Shown: positions 11,401-23,016 of the stretch, one piece after another
How positions within the stretch are numbered: the stretch's first letter is position 1
Layout: the number at the start of each line of letters is the position of its first letter
Assembly: GCA_964036155.1 (NCBI GenBank)
Contig: OZ038422.1
Coordinates: 33,131,201 to 33,195,200, forward strand
Source of the DNA: Diploscapter coronatus
Lineage: Eukaryota > Nematoda > Chromadorea > Rhabditida > Rhabditidae
DNA: 64,000 nt
Direction: 5' to 3'
Position numbers and translations under genes: made by a program
Notes under the pieces: model-generated
What the model was told of the DNA's origin: nothing
Seen by the model: the letters and a program-made list of their open reading frames with translations, nothing else
The model's database searches: none

Positions 11401-14400
11401 TAGAAAAATGGACTTTCAGCTGACCTATAAATGCTCCATTTTTTGTTCTCGTCGCTTCTCGCCTCCATCCTCTCGACGTCAATCGAAAAGACGAAAGACA
11501 CTTTGCCTGAAAATAACAAAAATAAGAAAATCTAGGCTAGTCTGGCGCGCAAAATTACCATTTTGGCAATTTGACAGAATATTGTCAAGGTAGAAATGCG
11601 AGCATTTAGAGAGCTATTTTCTTATTTTTGGTGGTCTCGTACTTTTTATCCCTAAGCTATTTTTGTATCCTCTTGTAGTTATTATCCTCTGAGAAATAGT
11701 ACGAGGAAAAGAAAAGAGAGTGGTAGCTAAAGAGGCCTTCTTCGTTGCAATACAGACCTGCGATGTCCTGGACGGGGACGAGCGCGCTAACCTCGACCCG
11801 CCACTGGTTGATATTTTTCGTCATCTCATCGATTAGCAGAATCGGCTGGCCGCCTTGGCTGCCTTGCATGTGGACGTCTAGAAATTTTCTCATTTCTTTC
11901 CATCATCTTTGAAATCTATCCTTTAAAATGTTCCATTTTCCAAAATGGAAGATCATCTCCCTTTTCGTTGATTATTTTTGAAGTTTATTTTATTTGATTT
12001 TTTAATAAAAATAAAAAGTCTTACCTTCATCCGACAGCAGATCGTTCCTGGGGGAATATTCCGTCGCGAGGCTCGCCTCGTCGTTGACAGACACATCGAT
12101 GGAGGGCACCACGAAAAGCGGCATCGATTTGGACTCCACCAAGCCGACAGAAGATACGCTCTCGGAAGACTGAAATTTTTCAACTTCTCCTTTTTTGAAT
12201 TTACAATTTTCTCTATAAGCTTCAAAAATTGCATATAATTTTCGATTTTGAAGAGGATAAGTTCAAGTCTTCTTCATTAACGAATGTCTAACCTCGAGAT
12301 TTTGCTGATCCTCCAGAGCACGTCCCTCTGAAGCGGCACGATCGAAAGCGCTCTGGGCTCGGGACCGTAGTACGAGATCATCAGGCACGGCGGGATCCTC
12401 GGATTGGGATTGATTCGATGACGATACGGTGATCTCCCCGTGGTAGAATCCGGTTTCAGAGGGCAATTTGACGGGGTCGAGCATCGATTCGTCGGCCGAC
12501 ATTTCGTCGCTCAGCGAATCCGTCGAACTCATCGTCAGGGCCTTCTGAACTCGCCATCTGAAAATTGCCATATTTCAAAGAAAAATGATTTAATTGTGTG
12601 TTTCAAGATTTCTATATTTTGTTCAACTTTTGATGAATTGGCAATGTTGTAATTTATGCCAGAAATCTTTGACTTTGGAAATTTCGAATTTTCCAGAAAC
12701 CCAACCTGAGTTGAGCGAGGGAGAAGCTCTTTTCGGAGATGGTCGTCTTGCGGTTGATCACAGCCGGCATTTCGATCAGCTCGTTCACGGAAATCGGCGG
12801 GCTGCCGCACAAATATCTGCAAATTTAGAATTCTTCCTTCATTTTTATTATTTTGATTTATATCCAACTTTAGTTTTTCCAATTTTTTTCCGACTTTTCC
12901 AATATGTTTCAAAGTTACACAAATTTAAAAGTAAATCACGACTAACCCAAGGAAACTCTCGCTCTGGCAGAAAGGGATGACGAAATCGGTTTGGAGACGG
13001 GCGTAGATGAATTGGAACGTCTGGAAGGGTAGTATATGTTTTGAAAATTTTAGTTATGTTTCAAAGATTCCATATTCGAGCTATGCGTTATCGATTTGCT
13101 AATGAAGTCTGCATATTTATATATAATTCAAAAAACATTTCTGAGAAATTCTTAGAGGCTTATTATAAAAAAAGGATTTTCTTGAGGCGGGAAAAGGAGA
13201 ATTTTCAAAAATCTAGTACGGGCTGGAGAAATGGATAGATTCTTTAGGACGCATTTATACTCCGCTCGCGCTCACATGAGCGGAGTATGATGAGTGTGCT
13301 CTTAGAGCACTGATGAAACTAACCTTCTCGAGAGTGCTGTCGAGAACGAGAGTGTCGTTGGACTCGACGGCCTGACTGAATTGGTCCAGGATTTCATCGG
13401 GAAGTCGAATTCGGTCGGGGGCACTCTCGTGCACAAACTGACCGTACAGCTGCCACACGTCGTACGAAATCTGATCAGCGGTTTCCGTCTGAAAAAAATA
13501 AAACTTCTTTATTTTTCTTTTTAAAAATCTAGAATTGCTCCAAAATGTTATTCAGAGGCATTTTTCTATGTCTCAAAATATACGAAAACTTGAACCTTTC
13601 GGAGCAATTTCAGAAAAAAGACTGTTTCACACAAATGATAAGTTTCTCGGACGCATTAAGTGTTGGTTAATTTTGTAGGAACAGTGAAATCGGCGTTAAA
13701 ACAGTGATGTTTTAGGAATCTGGACATTTTTGGTGTAAGTTTCACACTAGTCTTACTTGACGTTCATCGAGAACCTCGAATTCTTGAGGGCTTTTACTCA
13801 ATTCAATCACCTAGAAATGGGGATTTTCATCGATTCAGACTCAGGGAGGACGATCGTCAGAAAACCCTTGCGACCTACCCCTGTATATCTTCTTGATAAA
13901 TTTCACTCTGACGACTTGTAATTAGCCAAAATTTGCACGAGTGCGGCCTACCCCCCATAACTAATTTTTGTCTGACGAAGGTGCTCCTTAGGTTTGCATT
14001 GATTTCACTTTTTCCTCTCATGAAGATCTCTCTGACCTTCTTCTGCATGGACTCGTGAATTCTAGTCGCCTCGGCCAGGAAAGTCAGTTCGTTTGTAGGA
14101 CCGCGCACGTCTTTCAGGTAGAGTTGAAACATCGAGTATTGACGGGCATCTCGCAAAATCTGCAATTCTCGTTTGTTCTCAATTTTTATAAAAATCATTT
14201 CCTGACCTCAGATAATTTCAACTGCAGAAGAGAGTCCGGGACCGAGTCTGTCATTTGCTCGGAGAGACCCTTCAAAAAGGTCACTTCGGGACTCTGAAAC
14301 ACTTTTAAAAGTTGATTCCAAACAAAAGAATCGAGTATATCTATTCTTCGAAATATAAAACGTTAAAAGACATATATCTCATTAAAGTGAACAAGGCGAT

Positions 14401-16137
14401 ATCCAATTCTAAATTTGCATTTCCCGTAATGCAGATTTTTTTTCGAAAAAAAAACAATTTTTCTAACCGCTTTCCAGTCCTCCAAAATTGGCTCTTTGCT
14501 GGACAAGGTGTCGACAAGAAGAATGAGCAGTTGATTGATGTAATCGGGGTCTGCAGTCAGATCCAAAACCGGCTGGAGTACGGCATTCGCGAGCATCTCT
14601 CGAAGGAAATGGCGAGCTGAGTGCGAGGGCCAGGGGCGCTGGAATTTTCAAATTCATTTTTTACTTCTTTCAAAAGATTTGCTTTTCAATCAGACCTAGG
14701 CGCAAACTTTTAGCCAGAACAAGAAATTAGAGGGGAGGGAGTATGCAAATCCGAATTTTTCTATAGAAAGTTGATGCATAGTGAGGATCCGCAATAAGAT
14801 TTTTGGAAAATATTTTGGCTAAGAGGATACGAAGGAAAGAGCTGACTTAAACTCTGCCTAGGTCTGCTAACTAGAGAATTTGTTGTTATTTTAACCTACC
14901 TGCGCCTTAGTCTTGCCGAATTTCGAAGGACTGTCGTCGTTGTCGTGCGCTCTGCCGGCCAGTCGACTTTCATCCAGAAGTCGAGGTATCAACAGATCGC
15001 AAATCTTAAAAATTTTGTTTTGGCCTTTTTTATTTTTCATTTTATCAAATTTTGAAGTCCTACCCCTCTGAGATAATTGAGTTCGTCCTGTCGACTCTTC
15101 ATGGCAAAGTGGAAGTCCGCGTATTTTTCGCAGAGTTTCGCTTCGAGCACCGATTTTGGACAGGTCTGAAAATGTTGCATCTTTTCATATGCCTCAGGAA
15201 CTTGTAAAAACCAGATAGATACGTAGAATACTTCAAAACTGACCTTGGTTTCGGTGAGACCTTCCTCAGCTCGGATGATCTTCTCGAAGTGCAGAGCGAG
15301 TGCGGGAAAGGCTTCTGAAGCGACGATTTCGGGCAGATCGAGGGTCCTCAGCTCCTGCAGCAAATTCGCGCACGCGAAGCGCAGCTGGTATCTGAACACA
15401 TCCTATTGAGCTTTACCATCTAAACCCGGTTTCAATCGAATTAGAGAGAATCAAATTTGGCGAATAAATGAATCGCTGAAACACATGCAGTGGAATTTGA
15501 CTTGATTTTACAATTTTTAGCATTTTCCCAACCTGATTTCATTCAAGAAGTCCCTGTCGTGACTGATGCCCCCCTCGTACCAATTATTCACGTATTCCTC
15601 AACGATTTGCTCGAGAAGAAACTCCAGGGCTTCGTTCAGCTCAGAAGGCAGGGACAAGTCTGGAGAATTTTTATTTTTAAAATATTTTCTGCAGTTTGAT
15701 TTATTTTATATCCTTTGAAATTTTCATATTTTCTTAAAATTATTTTTTCTCACCTTCCCAGGGTAGTGTTCTTCCGGATTTGACGGGACTCGCCCCCGTT
15801 TTCGATCGTTTTTCCGGTTTTTCTCCAGACGCTTCGAAATATTTCGACAGCAACCATTCACACCCAGATGTTACGTAGGAGCGCTGAAATGATTGATTTT
15901 CAAAAATCGATAGGTCTGCAAGAAAGATCTCACGTTTGCCGAACTACATAGCCACTGAGCCAGCTGACTTCCTGCGAGCAGACAGGCGACCGCTCCAATT
16001 ATCGTTGCAACGCTGAAATTTCAAAAATTAGAACTTTTCAAGTTTTGATTTTTTGAGCACCTGACTCCAGCAGTCAGCAATAGAATCAGTCCCCCGACGA
16101 AGGCGCCGCCCACTTTCGTCAGACTTCCAGAATCCAT
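8473..16137 (-). CDS. snx-14: Sorting nexin 14 (PXA-RGS-PX-nexin C)
   Basis: A gene of more than 20 exons running from ATG 16137-16135 to a stop at 8473-8475. In order: two hydrophobic N-terminal segments (about residues 10-55); a PXA domain ending in LPSELNEALEFLLEQ and WYEGGISHDRDFLNEIR (15.6-15.5 kb); an RGS-like region (LRDARQYSMFQLYLKDVRG at 14.1 kb, VWQLYGQFVHES at 13.4 kb); an acidic linker; a PX domain (KVSFVFSIDVERMEARS at 11.45 kb, NEFYVLETKLLEFHKESI at 11.1 kb); and a nexin C-terminal domain (KVVKRMPSKLSRERGQNLQ at 10.75 kb, LQHPRLNKQALLLLLDILL at 8.55 kb). The last motifs match SNX14 better than SNX13. The family tethers ER to lipid droplets and endolysosomes. It is the last gene of its cluster, 220 bp after the NOA1 stop, with a TTTTTTTTTCAG acceptor near 16,200. 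Confidence 0.88.
8703..8770. mobile_element. Half copy of MITE family C
   Basis: CAGACCTAGACAGAGCTCAA followed by the conserved subterminal region, with no matching right end. It lies in a 3' SNX14 intron. Confidence 0.5.
9152..9409. mobile_element. MITE family C copy with a nested family D element
   Basis: Ends CAGATCTAAGCCGGC and CCTAGGACTG, flanked by similar octamers (GTTTCGAG, ATTTCAAG), consistent with an old hAT duplication. It is interrupted at 9271-9343 by a family D element. SNX14 intron. Confidence 0.7.
9271..9343. mobile_element. MITE family D, perfect 9-bp target duplication
   Basis: Ends GGCTTACTGTAGTTCCCACC and the inverted GGCTCTTTGTAGTTCCCATC, flanked by identical CAGAATATT (9262-9270 and 9344-9352). 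A 9-bp duplication suggests a Mutator- or Merlin-like origin. It is inserted into a family C element, so it is the younger of the two. Confidence 0.8.
10372..10591. repeat. 22-bp tandem array, about 10 copies
   Basis: The unit GAAGTCGCACTTTTTGAGGAA plus one A repeats with period 22 and almost no divergence, inside an SNX14 intron. Because 22 is not a multiple of 3, all three frames stay open on the minus strand and give long artificial reading frames. Confidence 0.95.
10640..10751. mobile_element. MITE family B copy 1
   Basis: Inverted ends CCTTGTATTTACAGGC and CTGTAAATACAGG, with an inner ACAGACGGCTGTA / GAGCCGTCTGTAAA repeat. SNX14 intron, close to the tandem array. Confidence 0.7.
11633..11736. 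mobile_element. MITE family D-like (long form) copy
   Basis: Starts GGTCTCGTACTTTTTATCCC and ends AGTGGTAGCTAAAGAGGCC; similar to 44111-44230 and 51706-51833. SNX14 intron. Confidence 0.55.
13257..13314. repeat. Two adjacent perfect hairpins
   Basis: TACTCCGCTC is followed by its complement GAGCGGAGTA, then GTGCTCT TAGAGCAC. GC-rich compared with the surrounding intron, just downstream of an SNX14 RGS exon donor. Confidence 0.6.
14691..14866. mobile_element. MITE family C copy, complete
   Basis: Ends CAGACCTAGGCGCAAAC and CTGCCTAGGTCTG with a family-typical interior (GAGGGAGTATGCAAATC, GTTGATGCATAGTGAGG). SNX14 intron. Confidence 0.75.
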
Positions 16138-16357
16138 CGTCGTCAATCGGCTGTGAGCATTCTGAAGTTCGAAAAATTAGAAAATTTCAAATCTCTGAAA
16201 AAAAAATCAGATATATTCAAAGGCTTCAGAGAACCTTTCGAGAGAAAATAAAAATACAAAAAAAAAAAAAAAATTCTTATGGAGCTTCATCTAACAGACA
16301 ACAAGGATTCATCAACAATAAAGGTCTAAACTATAAAATACGAAGAAATTTTGTTTT

Positions 16358-19300
16358 TTAGAGATTTTGATTTATTCCACTGGGTCGTTTCTTTCTGTAG
16401 GTGGTTTTCTTCTTTGGTGGTTCGGGGAAAGTCATCGGGCCGACCTGGAAAGAATCAAATGCTACGAATATTTTAAACTCCATTATATATTTTTTATTGT
16501 TGTTGTTGGTTGTTGTTGGTTGTTGGTTGCTGGTTGTTGTTGTAATTTTCTGTGTGTGTGTGTGTGTGTTTCAAGAATTTCCTAAAAGAATGGAATTATT
16601 TTATAGAAACTCTGGAGAACTGTAAATTCCTTTTAAATCCAAAACTTGAGCGTACTGAATAAAATTGAGCTCCCGGAATGCGTTTGCCCTTGAGATCCGC
16701 TGCGTAGGGATGCATCGCCAGACGAGAGGTCAGACCGCGTCCGTCCGGACTGTATGCCGTCAGCTGGAATAGTTTGCGTATTTGAAAATTATCTTTATCG
16801 ATTTTTTTTCCTCAAAAAACAGCAATCCCATTAGCCATTTCAAATTGTTAGCTTTTTGAAACCTACTTTTCGAAACATTATCCTTTGTTGCATGAAATAG
16901 CTTTTTCAGTCTTCCATTTTTCAATTTAGTATTTTCGTGAAACCGACCTTGACCGCTTTCTCGCTGGTTGTGACCATGCACCAGCCAACTGAAGACAGAA
17001 TCACGTCGTTGCACCCCTTTCCCTGAAAATTCATGTTTCAAAGTTTGAGGAAAAATTGAAAACCAGACGTTGTAAATTTTCACACCCGCGGACATTCGCA
17101 TGAACGAGATAGCATCTCTAATCGAGAGGAGCAAAGAGCATGTTTTCTTTTCTCTCTCGAACCGCCATACTATCTAATTCATGCGGGTGGGCAATCGCGG
17201 AGGCGTGAAAATTTACAGCGTCCGTTATAGAAATGCGCACCTTCATCCCTTTAAACGTGAAATTTCTGGGTTTGAGGCCGGGCCACTTGGACATTCGTTC
17301 TTCGTCCCCGCACGGCACCGAAAGCACCATCTTACCGAGATACTTTTCCAGGAAGGACTGAAAACTTTATTATTTCTTCCAAAAATAACAAAAAAATCAC
17401 CTCGACTTCCGAAGTCGGCATGATGTTGAGAGGGAGGTCTGCGCTCGCGAAAGTGGTCAGCTGAAAATACAATGTTTTTTTGGGGATTTTGGGAAAAAAA
17501 CTGCGTTTTGGAAAGTTGCAAATCTGACACTATTTTGTAGGCTACGAATTACTCGTCATCATCTCCGAAATGAGCCCTTGCAAATAAGGGGAGAAGGGAT
17601 ACCCGCGAGCCCTAGCTATGTGTCTGCTCTTGTTTTGCTCTCTGTTCCCTCTAGTCTCTCAATGCGTGCGTCTCGCGGGCTATAGACGCAGAATGCATAT
17701 GAAAAGGCTCATCTCGGGGACAATGAAGAGTATCCAAGTTGGAAAAACAAATCCTACCAGAACTTTGCCCGATTTTCCTGCTTCATTGATGTCGATCCTG
17801 GCGACGCCGCCGATGAGCAGCGACTGACCGACGTTGAGCAAAGCGGTGCGTGGGAGGATCATCTTTCGGGGCAGAACTCGGATCAACTCGTCCAGCGTGA
17901 ACAGGTTCAGGCACTGCAAATCATTCGATCTTTCAACAAGATTATAGGTTTCAAACATTTTAGCTAATGAAATCATACGGCATATATGCTAATTATGCCA
18001 ATTGCTGATGGGTCTAATTAGCCTCTAACCTGCTGATCGTTGACTGTGCCGGGAGTGTCGTAGCACCACTTGCCCCCCTTGAACACTGGGTCATTCGCGT
18101 TCCATACTCTGAAAAGTCATCAAATTGGTTTGTTAGGTTTCAAAAAACTCGCATCTAAAACACATGCCAAAGTTTTCCGTTGTGAATACAAAATAAATAA
18201 GAAAAATAACTACTTTCAAAAATCTTTCCTAAACAGTTGGAATCTCAAGCACAGCATGGTTTTGAATAGGTTTCATCGAAATTTCTACAAGTAAAGAATT
18301 TCTTCTTCCGCTTTTCACTATTATAGACCTATTGTAGAATTTATAAAATTAGCAATAAATATTCTCTTCAAAATTTCGAAGCTTTTATAATTTTTTCAAA
18401 TCTCAAAATCGCCCCACTTGGCTCCTTGACTCGACTCTTCGCCCTCCTCTTCTTCATCCTTGCCTCGCATCGCCTCTTTGTCGGTCGGAATTCGCAGATC
18501 CTCTTCTCGCTCTTTGAACGAGTTCTAGAAATTCGAGTTTTCAGAATTTGTACTTTTCTTTATCCGTTACCTGAATCGTATCAACGGGCACCGCGAACTG
18601 AGCGTCTCCCGTCTGAGAGAGCAGCAATTTTTGGAGGCGTTCCTCCTGAAAAATGAAAGCTATGTTTCAAAGGTTTCATATATTGAAACTATCAGTGTGC
18701 TAACGATTTACTAAAGAAAGTTAGTTTATTAGAAAAGAAATTTCTGACGTTTCGTTCAAAATGATTTCTTTCCTAACCTTAGCCTTCCAGGCCCTTTTCA
18801 TGAGCAGCCTTCGTCGTCTCAACTCCAGCCGGAAAGGCGTCGGCTTCATCACAGGGAATTTCAGGAGGGAAATCTGCAAAATATAAATCGCCTTTTTTAG
18901 GAAATATCAAAATTTGAATACCGTAGTGCCAGGCCAAACAGAGGTAGTGGCTCTCTCGATCAAATCCAGTGCACGCACTTTGCACAGGTCGGATTGGAGG
19001 AACGCATTGAATAGGGTTCTGGAATTAGAACATTTTGATATGTTTCACAGCAAGGCCAGTCTCTCTTCAGTCAGACCGAGAAATTATAGGGAAGGAGTTC
19101 GCAGAGAATCTGGCCTAAGCCCTGTCTAGATCCGTGCCCGGATCCAGAAAATTCGAAAGTTTCGTGGATCCCCGGGCACTGGATATATACTTTGAAATAA
19201 ACTAACGATTTGCCGGCATTGGTGCATCCGATCAGGTAGACGTCGCTGCGTATGCCCAGCTTGACGTTCGTGTATTTGAGGAAGATCTCCGTGATTAGCT

Positions 19301-22300
19301 CCTCGATACCAAATCCCGTCTTCGCACTGATCAGGGCCGTGTGAATGATGTTGAATCTGAAAATTGCAAAAGCGTTTAGATATGTTTCAATTTTTTGGGA
19401 AAACAATGGCCTTTTAGCATGAATTGATATCATTTCAGTAGATACATAAGCTACAAAATCTCAAAGTATTCAGATATGTTTTAAATCTTTAGGAAATAAG
19501 AGTTCCTCTAATGTGTCGCAATATTCTATGAAGTAACATATTCATCGTTAAAAAGTCGAAACATTTTTTTCAATTCTTTAAAGTCAGACAATTTTGAGGA
19601 TATTTCAAAGCGTTTAGAAATTGACCTTTTGTTAAACATTATAATATCATTTCAGTAAATACTTTCCAAGAAAATTGAAATTGAAACATTTGCACAAGTT
19701 GACTTTTTGCTCTTCGTTTAAACGGTCTCCTGTATTTACATACGGTTCTATTTACAGGTTGCTCTTTTCCATATTTTTCCACTTTTCTTACATTCTTATC
19801 ATCCCTATCCGCCTGTAAATACAGGACGCCGTTTCTTCTAACAAACCTCTCAGTGAGTCCTTGCTTGGCGACAGCCCTTTCCACAGTCTGTTTGCAGCGT
19901 TTCATGTATCCGAACTCGGCGTCTGGCGGAAGGAGGTCGATTTTATTGGCCACGACGATCATCGGCTTGCGATCGCCGATTATCTCGGGCAGCTGCGGAT
20001 GAATGCTGCCTGGCATATCTGTCATATCTACCACCTGAAATCTATTTTTCTTTCAACCTCTAGGAATTTGCATTTCTTCTTCTCATTAGTTATTCAGAAA
20101 ATCGATTTTATTAGATAACTCTTTGAAACTAATCTGAAGATATGTTTTTAGGGAGCAAAGGCGTTGGAATTAAACTAAGATATTGGGAATTGGTTTTGAA
20201 CATTTTTGAAACATATTTGAAGTATTTTCGATTGTTTTTGTTAGAAAAGCCTACCAAAACGATGAGAGCCTCTTCCTTGAGCTGCAAATGCGACATCATC
20301 GATTTGTAGTCGACGTCGCACACGTTGACGTTCAGCTGAAATTTCAAAAATTTAGACATTTTTTAAAAAATGTTTCAAAGATTCCATAAATTAAAATTAC
20401 AACAACTTTGAGTAATTCTTCAGCTATATGGAGCTATCCGAGCCAGTTTTCTCTCCATCCTTCTTCATCCAGGCATGCTAGTGAATGTCTCATCAAACCA
20501 AAACATAGACTAACAGAAAAGGTATGCTTCAAAGATTGCATATGTTCAAATTATTACAAAACCTTGATAACTTTATTCTTAATGAATAAAATAAAATGGT
20601 TCAGTCATTTTTCTGTCTCTATTCTTCGTTATATAATCAGGGATGCTCGCAGGTAAGGTACAGGTACGAAAATTTTCGGATTTAATACAGTTCAATATTT
20701 CGATACCTATGAGCGTATCGTTGCATACAATTTACGATTAGCTCACCAAGAAATTGTGATGTTTCAGGAGATGACAACGTCTGCACAGCGATTGTGGCGT
20801 CTTGAAGCGATTCCTCCTGTGCTCCACTTTTTCAAGAACTTCCAGCGGCAGGAAACCGGGCAGAGAACTGTCCTGCAATTATTTTCTTTTAGAGCGCGCG
20901 TTCAGACTTTGTTCGTGGAGAGTTCAGAGAAACACTGCTCTTTTTGCTCTCTTCACGAACAATGCTATTTTTCGATGTTGGCTCTAGAATGAACAAAGGG
21001 TGAACGCGTCCCTAGAAAATTCGAATAACCTAATAGTTTAGAAAATAACGTTTATGAGTTAGGTTTCAAGAAAATCCTAAAACTGGAAAGTTAGACTTTG
21101 CATAATTTCGTTTTGTTTGGGCTTAAAATATATACATAAGATAGATCGTGCAATCAATCTGATTTAAGTCCTCCCTAGGTCTGAAAATTTTCCGAGGTTT
21201 AGGGATTAAGCGAGGGAGGAAAGCTGGAAGACTTCTTTACAAATTCATATGATGGTGGTCTATGGCGAATTATATACAAGGGATAATCTTGCTGACCTTG
21301 CAATGAAGTTGTGCTCCGCAGCCAGCACAGTGCATGTTTGTGGCAGGCCTTTCCGGATCGACAGTGCCGACGAGACTCATTTTCTCGTACTCCTCGTCCG
21401 TCATCCTCAACTCGCCTTCCAATTCGTCATCGACTTTCAACGTCTTCACTTTCCTCTTCTTCCTTTTCGGCACAAGATAATCAGTATCAGGGTGGCCGTG
21501 GCTCTGAAAAATCAATGTTATTCTTTAAAAATCTTTCAATATCCATGTTTACCTGATGTGGCAATTGAAACTCGATTTCTTCAACAGCATCGTCGTAGTT
21601 GAAATGCATTCGGGTTGGCCTGTAATTTGAATAAATCGTTTTTTTTTTCAAAATTTGAGAAAATTTATAATTATTTATGTTTCAGACGAAATGTAAAACA
21701 AATTCAAGATTTTGACTTCAATTAGAGATTGAGGTGTCTATGATTCCAGAAAAACCTATGCTTCTAAATTTTCCGGCCTATTGTATTTACAGGCGAATGA
21801 CATACACAGACGGTCTCTTTCTCTTCCCTATGCTCTCGCCCAAAATTACTCCTAATATTCGCCTGTAAATACAGGAGGAGTCCAAATTTGCCAGACTCAC
21901 TCACATGGTGACATCGTCATTGGCCAGATCCCTCGTGCTGCCAGCCACGTATTCGTCCACGTAATTCTCCGTGTCCACGTAGAAGCCTCGATCCACCGTG
22001 TTCAGAGATGCCGATTCTTCTCAAACATACGAATTTCTACTGTTTTTCGCTTTTTAATTTTCCGCCTAATCTCATCAGAAATGAGAAAAATCTACAGTAA
22101 CGTTTTCGGCTCACTATAGTTATCACCTTCTTTTCTGTGATACTACTAGTATAAAGAAGAATGCTATAACTACAGGAAGCCTCTTTTCCAAATCAAAAAT
22201 AGTCCTACCCAAGTTAATCTCATTTTCCTGGAACTTGGTGCCCTCTTGACCGATGGTCTGCACGTTGATGGTGTCTTCCAGAGGGAAGCTGTGTCTTTTG

Positions 22301-23015
22301 CCTTCCTCGTTCGAAGCCAGCCGTTCGAATTCGTCTCGAACCTTTTCTTTTTCCCGTTCGCGTCGATCCAAAATCTTTCCGAATCGTGCAGTGTCATTTC
22401 TGAAAATTTTCGGGACTATTGAAACTTAAAAATTTACGTTTTTGAAAGATAAGTTCCAAGATTCTCCCAAATTCAATAGAACTTTCATTTTTATACGAGT
22501 ATTTTAGAAGTACCAATATAATTTAAAATATGCTTCAAGAAAAACCTGATCAAATTTTCAGACAAAAGCGAATCTGGGACCCAGTCTTTTTCCGCCTCTT
22601 TCATCTGATAGTCGACTTCCATCAACATCCTTTCGGCCTCGAGGAGTCGTTTGTTGATCTCGCCAGACTAACATTTTCGATAAGTTTCGAAAAATCATTA
22701 TAAAAAACGCTCATTTTAACCATCATTGAACTTCGCTGCATGAAAAATTTAAAGGTCCGACACAATTTTACATGAATTTCATGACTTCATTTTTTGCAAA
22801 TATCAAAATATTCCGAATTTCAAGAGTCTCACCTTCTGGCTGTTGCTGAGACTGGCTATTTTGTGTCGATTCATCGTTCGCTTCATGTCTGCCTTCGAGC
22901 CGTAGTACAGTATGCCTAACGACGACGACGATGATGTGCAAGGATTCCAAATCCCCGACGACGACTCGATCCGACGTTGGCGCAGAAGACGCGAAAGGAC
23001 GATGAAACGTAGCAT
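16358..23015 (-). CDS. noa-1: NOA1/YqeH-type circularly permuted mitochondrial GTPase
   Basis: ATG at 23015-23013 opens a basic, Ser/Arg-rich presequence (MLRFIVLSRLLRQRR), as expected for mitochondrial import. A treble-clef zinc site follows, split over two exons (CAGC near 21.3 kb, CRRC near 20.79 kb). The G motifs come in permuted order: G4 ANKIDLLPPD (about 19.95 kb), G5 SAKTG (19.3 kb), G1 GCTNAGKS (19.2 kb), G3 DTPG (18.05 kb). The C-terminal domain follows to stop TAA 16358-16360 (PKKKTTYRKKRPSG tail). Family role: GTPase for mitochondrial ribosome assembly and respiration. Its start is 25 nt after the unspliced PIGP stop, or one nt after the spliced one; see the PIGP entry. MITE insertions fill several introns. 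Confidence 0.9.
16495..16570. repeat. TTG-rich and (TG)n microsatellite
   Basis: Imperfect GTTGTTGGTTGTTG runs followed by about ten TG units, in the last NOA1 intron. Confidence 0.9.
17064..17224. mobile_element. MITE family E copy 1
   Basis: Ends CAGACGTTGTAAATTTTCAC and the inverted GTGAAAATTTACAGCGTCCG around a family core (GCATGAACGAGATAGCAT and ATACTATCTAATTCATGC). NOA1 intron. Confidence 0.75.
19729..19825. mobile_element. MITE family B copy 2
   Basis: CTCCTGTATTTACATACGG and CGCCTGTAAATACAGG ends in a NOA1 intron. Confidence 0.7.
21779..21877. mobile_element. MITE family B copy 3
   Basis: TATTGTATTTACAGGCGAAT and ATTCGCCTGTAAATACAGG ends, well matched; NOA1 intron. Confidence 0.75.
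22108..22181. mobile_element. MITE family D copy
   Basis: GGCTCACTATAGTTATCACC and CTATAACTACAGGAAGCC ends; NOA1 intron. Confidence 0.65.
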
Positions 23016-23016
23016 T

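Noticed and set aside
12594..12980. 128-codon plus-strand frame
   Set aside because: Antisense of SNX14 exons and introns; low-complexity ends.
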